A stretch of 64,000 nucleotides of DNA from Desulfosalsimonas propionicica (GTDB lineage Bacteria > Desulfobacterota > Desulfobacteria > Desulfobacterales > Desulfosalsimonadaceae): NCBI RefSeq assembly GCF_013761005.1, contig NZ_JACDUS010000002.1, positions 496,001 to 560,000 on the forward strand, written 5' to 3'. Below are positions 51,885 to 61,965 of this stretch, piece by piece (the stretch's first letter is position 1; the number at the start of each line of letters is the position of its first letter). Below the pieces are notes generated by a model. The model was not told the origin of the DNA. It did no database searches and worked only from the letters and a program-made list of their open reading frames with translations. The translations under genes and the position numbers were made by a program.

Positions 51885-54800
51885 TTACCCGCAAGGCTTT
51901 GCGAGATCCTCAACAACCAAATACAGGCACGGTACAATGACCAGAATGATGGAAGTGGCAAACACGATGCCAAAGCCAAGGGAAATGGCCATGGGGATGA
52001 GATAGGCGGCCTGCCTGGAACTTTCCAGAATAATGGGGGTCAGGCCCCCGAATGTGGTCAGGGTGGTGAGCGCGATGGGCCGGAACCGCCGCAGCCCGGC
52101 CTGGTGAATGGCGTCAAATGCCGAATGCATGGCTCTTCTCTTATTGGCGTAATGGATCATGATCAATGAGTCGTTGACCACCACGCCAGACAGGGCGATA
52201 ATACCCATGAGGCTGATCAGCGACAGATCAAAGCCCAGCAGAATGTGGCCTGCCACCGCGCCCACGATCCCGAAAGGAATGGCGGTCATCACGATCAACG
52301 GCTGAATATAACTTGCAAATATCACCGCCAGAAGACCGTAAATCACGGCCATGGCCATGATGAAACCGCCCTGGAGCGCGGCGGTGGACTCCCGCATCTC
52401 GGCCTCGCCGCCCTGAAACGTCCAGGTAATACCAGGATAATCCGCCCTCAGCCCGGGCAGCACATCACCCCGGATCTCATTCATGACCCTTGTGATGGCG
52501 CTTTTGGGCTCAACAGTCATGCTCACAGTGACCACCCTTCTTCCGTCGCGCCGGTTGATGGAGGTATAGGCTGTCCCGGCTTTGAGTTCGACGATATCTG
52601 TAAACAGGACCTCGATGCCCTCTTCCGTGCGGATGACCAGATCCTGGAGAGGATAGAGCGCTTTGCGCTCGGATTCGGGCAATTTCACCCGCACCTCCAC
52701 CTCGTTTGCCCCCCGGAGCTGGCGAATGGCCTCTGCCCCGTAAAACGCGTGGCGCAGCTGGCGGCCCACCTCAAATGGGGTCAGTCCCAGGCTCCGGCCC
52801 TCGGGCGTGAGGGTAAAATCAAACTGGGTTTTGCCTTTTTCGTAGTTGTCGCGCACATCCCGGGCTGCCTGAAAAACAGCAATGCGTTCTGAAAACGCAA
52901 TGCTTGCTTCTTCGAGCACATTGATGTCGCTGTGGCTCAAATCAACGCTTACATCAGGGCGGTGCCCGCCGGGCCCGCGCTCGGCCTCAAAGGTGATCTG
53001 GTCCACGCCCTTGATGTCGCCGATTTCTTTTCGCCACAGTTCTATGACTTCGGCGGCGGTCATGTCACGCTCGCCGGGCGGTTTCATGACAATTTCAACG
53101 TCAATAAAATTCTGGCCGCGCACGTTTGTCTTCACCCCCTCTGCAGCCCGCTGCAGATTGTGTCTTTCAAACATGCGCAGGGTGGATTCGGTGATTTGAT
53201 CGGCCACTTGTGCAGCCTGGTCTGGTGTGGTGTCCACCGGCAGGGTCACGCCGGCCTCAATTTCATCTGCTGACACCTCGGGCATCATGATCATGCCCAT
53301 ATGCCCGCTGTAGGCATAACCGCCCACCACCACCAGCAAGGTCAGGGCCGCGGAAAGAGTGATATATCGATAGCGCAGACAAAATTCCAGCAATCCCCGG
53401 TACCAGCGATCCACAAACCGGTTGAACCCGGAGGCAAAACGCTGCTGCAATGCATGCAGACGCGCGCCGGGACCGGTCTGCCCCCCTGTGCCGCTGTGGG
53501 CCAGATGGGCCGGAAGGATGAACATGGCCTCAAACAGGGACACAGCCAGCACAATGATGACAACCGTCGGAAGCGACCACCAGAATTTGCCCATTATTCC
53601 GGGTACAAACATGAGGGGTACAAACGCCACGATGTTTGTCAGGATACTAAATGTCACCGGCCCGGCCATTTCCCGGGCGCCGTTGATAGCCGCCGGCAGA
53701 AAACCGGTTCCCTGCTGCCGCTGCTCATAGATGTTTTCCCCCACCACAATGGCGTCATCGACCACAATGCCCAGGGCCACAAGAAAGGCAAACATGGAGA
53801 TCATGTTGATGCTCACCCCGGCAAGGGGCAAAAACACCAACCCGCCCACAAAGGAAATGGCCATGCCCATCATCACCCAGAAGGCCAGTCTGTATTCCAG
53901 AAACACTGCCAGAATGCCCAGGACGATAAACAGTCCGATCAGCCCGTTTTTCAAAAGAAGGGAAAGGCGCTGCCCGTAGTCATCGGCCCGGTTGCTGTCA
54001 ATGCGGGTCCTGACCCCTGGGGGCAGTGTTGTTTCAAACGCTTCGAGAACACTGCTCACCGCGCCGGCTACCTCCAAAGGATCCTGGCTTCCCACCCGAA
54101 AGACCTCGATTTCCACCGAAGGCTGCCGGTTGAAGCGGGAATGGAAGCCCGCTTCTTCAAACCCGTCTGTGATTTGGGCCATTTCCGCCAGCATGACCCC
54201 GGATCCCGATTGTGAAGTGACAATCTCGATCTGCCCGAACTCCCGGGCCCACTGCCGGCGTTCCTTCATACGCAGAAGGATCTCGCCGCCGGCGGTTTCC
54301 AGGGCTCCGGCCGGAATGTCGCGGCTCGAGGCCTCTATGATCCCGGCTACGCGACCCAGGGTCAGGCCGTATTCCCGCAACGTATCCCGGGGGATTTCCA
54401 CATGGGTGACATAATCGGGCACATTGCCGAGTTCCACCTGGGTGACGGCCTGGTGGGCGAGCAGCAAATCCCTTAACCGTTCGGCCAGCACGCGCAGGGT
54501 CCAGATATCCACATCCCCGTAAAGGCCGATTTCCATGACATCGCGCCGGGGGTCCAGCAGCCGGACCTCTGGTTCTTCGATGTTGTCCGGAAATGTCCGG
54601 ATCCGGTTGACCGCCTGGTCGATATCCTGGAAAACCTTCATCCGGTTGGCCCCGGAGACCAACTCGATTTGGACCCTGCCCGATTCTTCCCGGGCTGTGG
54701 AGGTGATTTCCTCGATGCCTTCAACGCCCCGGATGGCCTCTTCCACGGGCAGCAGGATGCCTTGTTCCACTTCCGCCGGGTCGGCGCCGGGATAGCTCAC

Positions 54801-54986
54801 ATAGACCTCGACCATGTCAAGCTCAAATTCGGGAAACACCTCCTTCTGGATGGCAAAGGCCGTCCAGATGCCGCCGGCAATCAAAATGACCATCAGCAGA
54901 TTGGCGGCAATGGGGTTGCGAACCATCCATTCAATGGGTCCCGGGCGAATTTTGGGGGATTCGGGAACGCTGGTCTCTGTATTCAT
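51885..54986 (-). CDS. RND-family efflux transporter permease subunit
   Basis: The 1033-residue inner-membrane protein has 12 transmembrane helices with two large periplasmic loops, typical of AcrB-like pumps. N-terminal [18 protein letters not shown] and [20 protein letters not shown] begin it. The proton-relay region is [19 protein letters not shown] with DD in TM4, as in HAE/AcrB. It is adjacent to adaptor and outer-membrane genes in one operon. Substrate is unknown, probably hydrophobic compounds. Its stop faces the HDOD gene stop with 24 bp between. Confidence 0.92.
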   Translation of the reverse strand: MNTETSVPESPKIRPGPIEWMVRNPIAANLLMVILIAGGIWTAFAIQKEVFPEFELDMVEVYVSYPGADPAEVEQGILLPVEEAIRGVEGIEEITSTAREESGRVQIELVSGANRMKVFQDIDQAVNRIRTFPDNIEEPEVRLLDPRRDVMEIGLYGDVDIWTLRVLAERLRDLLLAHQAVTQVELGNVPDYVTHVEIPRDTLREYGLTLGRVAGIIEASSRDIPAGALETAGGEILLRMKERRQWAREFGQIEIVTSQSGSGVMLAEMAQITDGFEEAGFHSRFNRQPSVEIEVFRVGSQDPLEVAGAVSSVLEAFETTLPPGVRTRIDSNRADDYGQRLSLLLKNGLIGLFIVLGILAVFLEYRLAFWVMMGMAISFVGGLVFLPLAGVSINMISMFAFLVALGIVVDDAIVVGENIYEQRQQGTGFLPAAINGAREMAGPVTFSILTNIVAFVPLMFVPGIMGKFWWSLPTVVIIVLAVSLFEAMFILPAHLAHSGTGGQTGPGARLHALQQRFASGFNRFVDRWYRGLLEFCLRYRYITLSAALTLLVVVGGYAYSGHMGMIMMPEVSADEIEAGVTLPVDTTPDQAAQVADQITESTLRMFERHNLQRAAEGVKTNVRGQNFIDVEIVMKPPGERDMTAAEVIELWRKEIGDIKGVDQITFEAERGPGGHRPDVSVDLSHSDINVLEEASIAFSERIAVFQAARDVRDNYEKGKTQFDFTLTPEGRSLGLTPFEVGRQLRHAFYGAEAIRQLRGANEVEVRVKLPESERKALYPLQDLVIRTEEGIEVLFTDIVELKAGTAYTSINRRDGRRVVTVSMTVEPKSAITRVMNEIRGDVLPGLRADYPGITWTFQGGEAEMRESTAALQGGFIMAMAVIYGLLAVIFASYIQPLIVMTAIPFGIVGAVAGHILLGFDLSLISLMGIIALSGVVVNDSLIMIHYANKRRAMHSAFDAIHQAGLRRFRPIALTTLTTFGGLTPIILESSRQAAYLIPMAISLGFGIVFATSIILVIVPCLYLVVEDLAKPCG

Positions 54987-56222
54987 TTAACCGCCGTCTG
55001 CCGAATGGCCGTTTTCATCGGCGTCTTTCAAACGCAGGGGTGCCCCCCCGGCCACAGTGGCCAGACTCGAGGTGACCACTTTTTCACCATCACTTAGCCC
55101 CTTGCGGATATAGGCGTGTTGGGCATCGGAAAACACGATCTTTACATCCCGGATATCCAGCTTTCCGTCCTTCATCACCCAGACCGTGTTGTTTTTGCGT
55201 ACATGATCCCGCTTCACCCGGATCACCCCGGATATTGGCCGGCCCTGGATTTCGGCCGCCACATAGCTTTGGAGCAGAAGCGGGGGCGTTTTTGGGTCAT
55301 CTGCCTTGCGTCCCAGGGGGTCATCAACAGCCACAAGCACCCGGGCAAAACGCGTATCCTCAGCCAAAGCGCCCACGAGCCGGTAAAGCCGGCCGGTCCG
55401 GCTCATACCTTCGGACCAGGCCGACCGGTTCCGGATGCGCACCATGGCGCCTTTTTCATTGCTGTTTTCCGGAAAACAAATCCATGGAAGGGCTGACTGG
55501 GAAACCGTTGCCGCCACCCAGAAAGTTTTGGTGCCCACCAGACGGCCCAGCACATCTCCGGCCGAAACCTGCGAACCCACATCGGCCTGCCGGCTCAGAA
55601 CTCTGGCGTCAAAAGGGGCTTTTACCCGCGTGCGCTCAAGCTTCAGCTCGGCCTGGGAAACTGCGGCTTTTGCATCGTCTACCTCGGCCTTTGCCGCCTT
55701 AAGCTGGGGCCGGCGCAGCACCAGGTCCCGGTGCTGACCGGAAAGCTCACGGCCCATGGCCCGGTAGTCCTGCTCGGCCACATTCTGCCGGCCCATTTCC
55801 AGCTGCAAATCCGATACAGCCCGGTCCAGGTCGCTTTTTCGCTGCGTCAGGCTGTTTCTGTAATCCGCTGGATCAATCCGGACAATCACCTGCCCCTTTT
55901 CCACAAAACCGCCCGGGGTAAAATCATCGGAGCGGGAAAGAATCTGCCCGCCCACCCGGGGCTGCAGCGACACGTCGTGTTCGGCCACAACCGTGCCCAT
56001 GGCCCGGATCACAGGCCTGTAGTCTCCTTTTTGCACCTCGATGACATCCACCAGCATGGCGGTTTGCCTGGCAGCTTCCATCCGGCTGACTTCCGGTTCG
56101 GTGAGAAAAACGAGAACCAGGGCGCCTGCGCCGGTCAAAAAAATCAGCGCGCAGACCAGCAGGGTTGCTTTCCATCCGAGGCGTCCGCGTTGTGTAATTG
56201 AAGATTTATCGGTTGATGACAC
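54987..56222 (-). CDS. RND efflux periplasmic adaptor (membrane fusion protein)
   Basis: The 411-residue protein has an N-terminal membrane anchor (KATLLVCALIFLTGAGALVLVF), then the lipoyl-like and beta-barrel parts of HlyD-family adaptors (VVAEHDVSLQPRVGGQILS; FDARVLSRQADVGSQVSAG). A coiled-coil hairpin is at ~110-190 (KSDLDRAVSDLQLEMGRQ). It joins the RND pump to the outer-membrane channel. The RND start abuts its stop, so the two are translated together. Confidence 0.9.
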   Translation of the reverse strand: MSSTDKSSITQRGRLGWKATLLVCALIFLTGAGALVLVFLTEPEVSRMEAARQTAMLVDVIEVQKGDYRPVIRAMGTVVAEHDVSLQPRVGGQILSRSDDFTPGGFVEKGQVIVRIDPADYRNSLTQRKSDLDRAVSDLQLEMGRQNVAEQDYRAMGRELSGQHRDLVLRRPQLKAAKAEVDDAKAAVSQAELKLERTRVKAPFDARVLSRQADVGSQVSAGDVLGRLVGTKTFWVAATVSQSALPWICFPENSNEKGAMVRIRNRSAWSEGMSRTGRLYRLVGALAEDTRFARVLVAVDDPLGRKADDPKTPPLLLQSYVAAEIQGRPISGVIRVKRDHVRKNNTVWVMKDGKLDIRDVKIVFSDAQHAYIRKGLSDGEKVVTSSLATVAGGAPLRLKDADENGHSADGG

Positions 56223-56224
56223 GA

Positions 56225-57625
56225 TCAGTTTTCCTCCTGCCGGGTTACAAACCCGCCGGCCAGTGCCCTGTACAAAGCAATTCTGTATTCCAGCAACTGC
56301 AGCCTGGCGCCGAGCAGATCACGCCTGATCTGCTGCTCGTCTGTAAGGGCGGATAATATGTCAATATAATTTCCCGCACCATTGAAATACCGGTCCTTCA
56401 ACTGCCGCCCGGCCTTTTGGGCCAAATCCAGCTGCCGCCGAAGACTGCGGACCCGATCCTTTTGCTTTTTCTCCTGCACAAGGGCGTCTTCGACCTCCTG
56501 AAACGCCTCCGCAACAATCTGTCCGTATTCATAAAGCCGCTGGTACTTGACGGCTTCAGCCGCATCGGCCTCGGCCCTGAGCCGCCCCGCGTCAACAACG
56601 GGAAGCACGAGGTTTGCAGCCACCGACCGGAGCCAGTCGGAAAAAAGCTCGGACGGGTCCTGATCGGTGGTGGATGCAGAGGCCGTAATACTGAGCCTGG
56701 GATACCGGCTGATTTGTGCCCCTGCCAGGTCCTTGTCCGCCGCCTGAAGCCGTCTGCGGGCCTCCCGGACATCTGGCCGCCGGCTCAGCAGTTGCGAGGG
56801 AACACCGGTTTCCGGTATGGGGGGAAGACCGGGAAGCCTGGAAGAAGGACAGCCGGTTTTTTTGTCAAAAGACCGGCCAAGCAGCACCGCCAGCTGGTGA
56901 TTGAAAACACTGATTGCGGATTTTGCAGCATGGGCCTGCTCCCGCGTGGATTCCAGGAGCTGATCCTGACGGATTACATCGGCCCGGTCGGACTGGCCGT
57001 TTTCAAACCGGCTCTGGATCAGGGAAAGGATTTTTTCGTTGGCATTGATCTGATCCTGCAAAAGCCGGAGCCGGGCACAGGCCTCGGCAAGCTGGTACCA
57101 GGTGCGCACCACTTCCGCGGACAAAGAAACCGCAGCCGTGCGATAGGCTTCAAGACCCGCTTCAGCCCGCAATCGCGCGGCATCGGTTTCCGACCGGATA
57201 CGGCCCCACAGATCCACCTCGTATTCAGCCGAAAGCCCCAGGCGCAGCACTTCATCGCTGGTGCCGGCAGCAGCCCGGCTGGCCTCTGCCTCGGAAAAAG
57301 CCTCAACCTGAGGGAAAAGGGATGCGGATTGGCTTTCCGCCAGGGCTTTTGCCTCTTCAAGCAGCTGCCATGCGGTCTTTAAATCAAAGTTTTGCTCCAG
57401 GGCCTGCTGCACCACAGCATTCAAATCCGGATCATGAAATTCGGTCCACCAGCGGTCGGCCAATGCCTGTTCACCGGATGCGGAAAAGGATTCCGGGGCG
57501 TGAACCAGGTCCGGGGCAAACCCGTCTGTCGGCCGGAAACAGCCGGACACAAGCACTGCCGCAAGCAGCAGCAAAACCGCCAGGGCCCTGAAAGCCAATG
57601 TTAATAGCAGATTGTTGGCAAGCAT
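56225..57625 (-). CDS. TolC-family outer-membrane efflux lipoprotein (NodT-type)
   Basis: The 466-residue protein starts at the ATG at 57625 with a lipoprotein signal (LAVLLLLAAVLVSGC). Two TolC-type repeats follow (EFHDPDLNAVVQQALEQNFDLK and RSFDKKTGC), with helical coiled coils. The longer frame to 57700 is spurious, because its extra N-terminus is translated from mobile element copy 7. It starts the minus-strand RND operon, 25 bp downstream of that element. The three genes form a complete tripartite pump. Confidence 0.9.
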   Translation of the reverse strand: MLANNLLLTLAFRALAVLLLLAAVLVSGCFRPTDGFAPDLVHAPESFSASGEQALADRWWTEFHDPDLNAVVQQALEQNFDLKTAWQLLEEAKALAESQSASLFPQVEAFSEAEASRAAAGTSDEVLRLGLSAEYEVDLWGRIRSETDAARLRAEAGLEAYRTAAVSLSAEVVRTWYQLAEACARLRLLQDQINANEKILSLIQSRFENGQSDRADVIRQDQLLESTREQAHAAKSAISVFNHQLAVLLGRSFDKKTGCPSSRLPGLPPIPETGVPSQLLSRRPDVREARRRLQAADKDLAGAQISRYPRLSITASASTTDQDPSELFSDWLRSVAANLVLPVVDAGRLRAEADAAEAVKYQRLYEYGQIVAEAFQEVEDALVQEKKQKDRVRSLRRQLDLAQKAGRQLKDRYFNGAGNYIDILSALTDEQQIRRDLLGARLQLLEYRIALYRALAGGFVTRQEEN

Positions 57626-57649
57626 AAAATTCCTGTATGGGTTAGCCTT

Positions 57650-57795
57650 GATGGCGCCGTAAAAGTTCAAGATCAAGGCTTGCGCGGTTTCAAAGATCAA
57701 GGCTTGCGCGGTTTCAAAGAATGCAGCGTACTTATCCGTACGTGAAATTATGAGAAATCGCGCGTAATGCAGATATTGGACTTTACGGTGCCATC
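57650..57795 (+). mobile_element. MITE-like element, copy 7, truncated with internal 24-bp tandem duplication
   Basis: The core begins directly with GATGGCGCCGTAAAAG, and the outer left part is missing. AGATCAAGGCTTGCGCGGTT with four more bases is duplicated in tandem (57670-57717). The end is TTTACGGTGCCATC. No flanking direct repeat is seen, as expected if one end was lost. The adjacent hypothetical gene reads into it and stops at a TAA inside. Confidence 0.8.
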
Positions 57796-58499
57796 AGTTG
57801 TTCGTTCAAATTTTTTGACAGCAATGTAATCAAACAATCCAGAAAATCAGGCGAGTTGAGGCTCTGGATGCGCCCGAGCGTTTCAATATCAGCCTGTGCG
57901 GTTAGCCTGGCAGCCTCGGTTTTGGCGGTATCGTTTAGTTCTTCTGCGTCTATGGCGCTGCGCTGGAGACGGGACAGGGCAAGGCGCAGGTTGCTGGTGC
58001 GGGGCAGGTCAAGTGCGTCCAGGGCCTGGCGGAAGGTTCGGGCATCCACGGTTTCCAGCAATTCCACGGCCGTTGCGGCGGGGTTTTGAAATTCTTCCGG
58101 GACTTCGGATGCGGCTTCTCCGGCAACCGATTCCTCCGAGGCTTGCTCTTCCCCGGCATGCCCGAAAACCACTGTTTCATGGTAGGTTGGGGATTGGGAA
58201 AGATCCACGATGGCTTCATAAACAAAGACATCTGGCGTGTCTTTTACCGCCTTGAAGGGATAAATGCTGGCCACGCCGGTTGTTTTTTTCCGGAGCTGAT
58301 CGCAGATGCGGCCGGATTCCTCCTGTTTTTTGCCCGGATCCGGCTGGTAGATCCGGATTTGGGCAATGGCGCGCATGGAGCCGGCCGCCGGGTTGTGTAT
58401 GTCGATTTTCACATCCGGTTCCAGCTTAACACGCACCCCCGTGGCAATGCCCTTTAAGACCAGGTCCTGGGCCTTGAACACGGAAATCAGACTTCGCAA
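57783..58499 (-). CDS. Hypothetical protein, partner of HEAT-repeat gene
   Basis: The 238-residue soluble protein has no recognised domain. The N-terminal 100 residues are beta-rich (VRVKLEPDVKIDIHNP, SMRAIAQIRIYQPD); an acidic Glu-rich linker and a helical region follow. The TTG at 58499 has no ribosome-binding site, and the frame stays open at least nine more codons upstream (through IERKPDPRL). AAGGA lies before an ATC codon at 58526, so initiation at a rare codon is possible. The last residues LMAP and the TAA come from mobile element copy 7, so the C-terminus may be altered. It follows the HEAT gene by ~20 bp. Confidence 0.55.
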   Translation of the reverse strand: MRSLISVFKAQDLVLKGIATGVRVKLEPDVKIDIHNPAAGSMRAIAQIRIYQPDPGKKQEESGRICDQLRKKTTGVASIYPFKAVKDTPDVFVYEAIVDLSQSPTYHETVVFGHAGEEQASEESVAGEAASEVPEEFQNPAATAVELLETVDARTFRQALDALDLPRTSNLRLALSRLQRSAIDAEELNDTAKTEAARLTAQADIETLGRIQSLNSPDFLDCLITLLSKNLNEQLMAP

Positions 58500-58519
58500 T
58501 CGTGGATCGGGTTTGCGTT

Positions 58520-61042
58520 CTATGATGCAGTATCCTTTTTTGCCTTTTCAATGGAATCAATGGCCTGATCAACCTGCCCGGCCAGGTCCGGGTTTGCCCG
58601 GGCCAGATCTTTTAAAAAACTTACGGAAAAATCCCCGCCCACCTTTCCCAGCAGGCCGATTGCAGCCTTTAACACGTGGATTTCAGCCTGCGTCTGGCTG
58701 TTTCGCTTGAGCAGGGACAAACGCTTTTTCCCGCCAGTGCTCATTGGCTGAATCCACTCAAGGATCTGCGACTCCAGCCGGGTGCTTGCGGAAATATCAA
58801 TCAAGGTTGAAAGTGCGGTCATCAAAGCCGCAGCCTGTTTCAACCGGGGGGAGGCTTCTTTTAAATGGTCCAGGGGAACATCAGTAATCAGGTCCAGGAT
58901 CTGATCTACCGTGTCCGGATTTTTTACCGGCAGCTCAGTGATCGCCTTCGTGGCCCGCCAGTTCACCCGGGAATCCGGATCTGACAACAACTCAGTCACA
59001 TGGCGTTCTGCATTGGGCGGTTTTAAGGCCACAATGGCGCCCAGTGCCTCCAGGCGCAGGCGAGGATGCTCATGATTCAAAAAAGCCTCTGCCAGCCGGG
59101 CGTCTTCGGCATCAGTGCTTACCTGCCGCAGTATCATTAATGCATTTCTGTGGATGTACCAGGGCCGGTTCAAATCGCTGAGCACGTCGGTCACCCATTT
59201 CCTGGCGCCTTCGGCCAGGGCGGCCAGCCGGTCGACCACCCTTGCCCGCAGTTTTCGGTCCGAAGTCTCGGAGAGAATTTTGCCCAGCACCCGGATGCCC
59301 GGATATCCCAGGCGGGCAAGCACGTCATCGAGCCGGTCTCGCTCCGGATCATCGGCGTTTTCATAGGCCCGGCACAGGCGGTCCAGGTGCGGGGAAAAAA
59401 CCTGGTCAAATATTTCCTGGTCCCGGGCTGTAATGCCTTCCCGGCTTTCCAGAAGCCCCCGGGAAAGGCTTTCCAACACCTCCCATTGCCGGTTTTCCAT
59501 AAAAACCGGCACCACCCGGCGGAAGCACCGGATATAAACCATGGCCGTGTCATTATCTGCGGCAGATGCAAATCCCTCTATGTATGCATCCGCGTGAAGG
59601 CGGACATCTTCTGCCATCCTGCGGGAATTGATAATATATCTGGCGTCTTCCGGCAGGTGTTCAAAGGAGACAATCTCATTTTCATAAAGGTAAGCCAGAA
59701 AGGCCTGTGCCCCGGAAATGTTTTCCGTCACAACCCGGCCGGCCATGCATTTTAAAATCCTGCGGATACCCTCGAGGCGGTGCAAAATACGCTGGTTGCC
59801 GGGATCTGCAGCGATTTTTTCATTCAGCCAGTCCAGTTCCTCAAAGGTATAGGCGGCTGTGGCCGGCAGCAGGTTCGCAGGAAGGGCGTCCACGAGAATA
59901 TTCTCGATTTCTGACGGTTCCATGTGGGTGACGTAATCAGCAATGATGTAGCAATTGACCAGAAAATCATTAAACCGCTTCGGATGGCGCAAAGGCCGTA
60001 GAATGTCCCGAATGGACTGCTCTTTGAGCTTTTGCGCCTTTTCCTCTGAGATGCCGCTGAACATGGGCAGCAGCATCAAGTCCTTGGCCAGCCGCTGCAT
60101 GGCGATTGCCACCCGCCAGGGCAGATTTTTTTCAAAATCAAGCTGGTCGTTGTCAAATACCGCTGAGACTTCGGTTATGTTCTGTTCCACCAGAGCTGCG
60201 GTCAAAACACGCCCGGCCTCACGGGCCCCGCTTTGATCCACTTTTGGATCGCTCATGATCCGGACAAAGGCCCGGAAGTGATCAGCGGAAATGTTTTTTT
60301 TAATGGCAATGCTGAGCAGTTTTTTTTTCTCGAAATACTCAAACAGCTTGGGCACATAGAGCGCAGCCGAGCCCTTTCCCACCAAGGTTCGCACGGATAC
60401 CGGCGCATCCAGGATTCCGGAAATAACAATATCGGTTTGCTGCCGGGTTTCCTCGATGGTGAGCAAAAGCTCCGGGCAATCCCCCATTACCTGCTGAAAC
60501 TCCTGATACAGCCCTTTCCCGGCCTCTGCCGCACCCGGATGGGAAGCATCATAGTAGCCGGTGCGCAGGATGGCCTTGGCCAGCTTCATAATCCATTCCC
60601 CCACGGGCCGGATCCGCTCGCGCTCATCCGGATCAGGGGTTTTGTTTTCCTCAACAGGCTTGTCTGAAAACCCGGCCACCGGCTGGGGTTCGGCTTCCCG
60701 TTCTTTCTCGGAAACCACCTCTTGAATCCATTCAAAGGATGCCGGGCCCGGAGCGCTTGAATTTGGGGTCCCGACAGATGTTTCAGGCAGAGCCGATATG
60801 ATCTGTTTCCCGGAAGCATTGACCAGGGCAATCCGGGTGTCATCTTCTGTATGCTGCGTCACAACGGCATTTTCCACCACAGGGGCTTCCATATCCGGTG
60901 CGGTCAGAAATAAAACGATTTTTGTGTCTTCAGGCAGGGGTCTTTTCAGGGCAAGGTCCCGGGGACCGGTTTGAAGCTGATCATGGAAGGCTTCAAGCCG
61001 GTCTGCTGCAACAAATTTGACGATGATCAGGTGTGGTTTCAT
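58520..61042 (-). CDS. HEAT-repeat protein
   Basis: The 840-residue soluble protein is mostly alpha-helical with HEAT-like repeats in the C-terminal half (AFLNHEHPRLRLEALGAIVALK, ELLSDPDSRVNWRATKAITELP). The N-terminal ~130 residues are beta-rich and may be a separate domain. An EKAKKDTAS end matches its stop at 58520. Such scaffolds bind other proteins; a role is not clear. It is followed by a hypothetical gene and preceded by purQ on the same strand with a 39-bp gap. Confidence 0.75.
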   Translation of the reverse strand: MKPHLIIVKFVAADRLEAFHDQLQTGPRDLALKRPLPEDTKIVLFLTAPDMEAPVVENAVVTQHTEDDTRIALVNASGKQIISALPETSVGTPNSSAPGPASFEWIQEVVSEKEREAEPQPVAGFSDKPVEENKTPDPDERERIRPVGEWIMKLAKAILRTGYYDASHPGAAEAGKGLYQEFQQVMGDCPELLLTIEETRQQTDIVISGILDAPVSVRTLVGKGSAALYVPKLFEYFEKKKLLSIAIKKNISADHFRAFVRIMSDPKVDQSGAREAGRVLTAALVEQNITEVSAVFDNDQLDFEKNLPWRVAIAMQRLAKDLMLLPMFSGISEEKAQKLKEQSIRDILRPLRHPKRFNDFLVNCYIIADYVTHMEPSEIENILVDALPANLLPATAAYTFEELDWLNEKIAADPGNQRILHRLEGIRRILKCMAGRVVTENISGAQAFLAYLYENEIVSFEHLPEDARYIINSRRMAEDVRLHADAYIEGFASAADNDTAMVYIRCFRRVVPVFMENRQWEVLESLSRGLLESREGITARDQEIFDQVFSPHLDRLCRAYENADDPERDRLDDVLARLGYPGIRVLGKILSETSDRKLRARVVDRLAALAEGARKWVTDVLSDLNRPWYIHRNALMILRQVSTDAEDARLAEAFLNHEHPRLRLEALGAIVALKPPNAERHVTELLSDPDSRVNWRATKAITELPVKNPDTVDQILDLITDVPLDHLKEASPRLKQAAALMTALSTLIDISASTRLESQILEWIQPMSTGGKKRLSLLKRNSQTQAEIHVLKAAIGLLGKVGGDFSVSFLKDLARANPDLAGQVDQAIDSIEKAKKDTAS

Positions 61043-61081
61043 GATCGTCCGGCATTGCTGGTTATCAATCAGAAATCAAAC

Positions 61082-61909
61082 TCAGGCCCGGAAATATGTG
61101 ACCGCATTTTCAAAGATGCGGATCCCGGCAGCGGACAAAGGCGGTTTTTCATCAGCGCTGCTGCAACGGCGCAGATGTTTGTTCCGGGTCCAGTCCGGAT
61201 GATTGGCCGGATGATTGTAGGCCTCCGGGTGCGGCATCAGGCCGAAAACCCGGCCTGTGGGATCGCAGATACCCGCGATATCGGCCATGGACCCATTGGG
61301 ATTGGCCGGAAAACCGCCTGCGGCCAAATCGCCGTCTGCCCGGGCGTATCTGCACACCACCTGGTTTTGGTCAATGAGCTGGTCAATCACCTTTTGATCG
61401 GCAATGAACTTGCCCTCCCCGTGGCGCACGGGCAATTCCATATTTTTCATTCCGCGGGTAAACACGCAGGGCGATTGGGCGTTGATGGACAAATTCACCC
61501 AGTCGTCGCGGAAATTACCGCAGTCATTGTAGGTCAGGGCCACGGTGCGGGCGGTGTAATCATTGTCCATCCCCGGCAGGAGACCGAAATTGACCAGGGT
61601 CTGAAACCCGTTGCAGATGCCCAGCACCAAACCGCCCTGGTTGATAAAGCCGATGATCCGATCACCGGCATTTTTTTTCATGCGCACGGCCTGGATCACC
61701 CCGGCGCCGTGATCATCACCCCAGGAAAACCCCCCGATAAACACCATGATCTGGAAATCCTCCAGGGACACGGCCCCGGATATCACGTCGTTGATATGCA
61801 CGCAAACGGCCCGGGCCCCGGCCAGCTCACATGCATGGGCGGTTTCCACGTCGCAGTTAAGTCCGTAACCGGTCAGCACAAGGGCGTTTATTTCAGCATT
61901 GTTTCTCAT
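61082..61909 (-). CDS. purQ: Phosphoribosylformylglycinamidine synthase, glutaminase subunit
   Basis: The 275-residue class I glutamine amidotransferase supplies ammonia for purine synthesis. VFIGGFSWGDDHGAGV starts the fold, the nucleophile is in LGICNGFQTL, and the catalytic His-Glu is in GLMPHPEAYNHP. The insertion-rich middle resembles the larger PurQ type. It is 56 bp downstream of purL on the same strand, as expected for PurL/PurQ partners. Confidence 0.9.
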   Translation of the reverse strand: MRNNAEINALVLTGYGLNCDVETAHACELAGARAVCVHINDVISGAVSLEDFQIMVFIGGFSWGDDHGAGVIQAVRMKKNAGDRIIGFINQGGLVLGICNGFQTLVNFGLLPGMDNDYTARTVALTYNDCGNFRDDWVNLSINAQSPCVFTRGMKNMELPVRHGEGKFIADQKVIDQLIDQNQVVCRYARADGDLAAGGFPANPNGSMADIAGICDPTGRVFGLMPHPEAYNHPANHPDWTRNKHLRRCSSADEKPPLSAAGIRIFENAVTYFRA

Positions 61910-61965
61910 ATATTTCTTCTTGAAAGATTATTTCACAAATATGTAGCGCAAACCAGTCCGGAAAT

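Noticed and set aside
57626-57700. N-terminal extension of the NodT-type protein
   Set aside because: It is translated from mobile element copy 7 and precedes the true lipoprotein signal.
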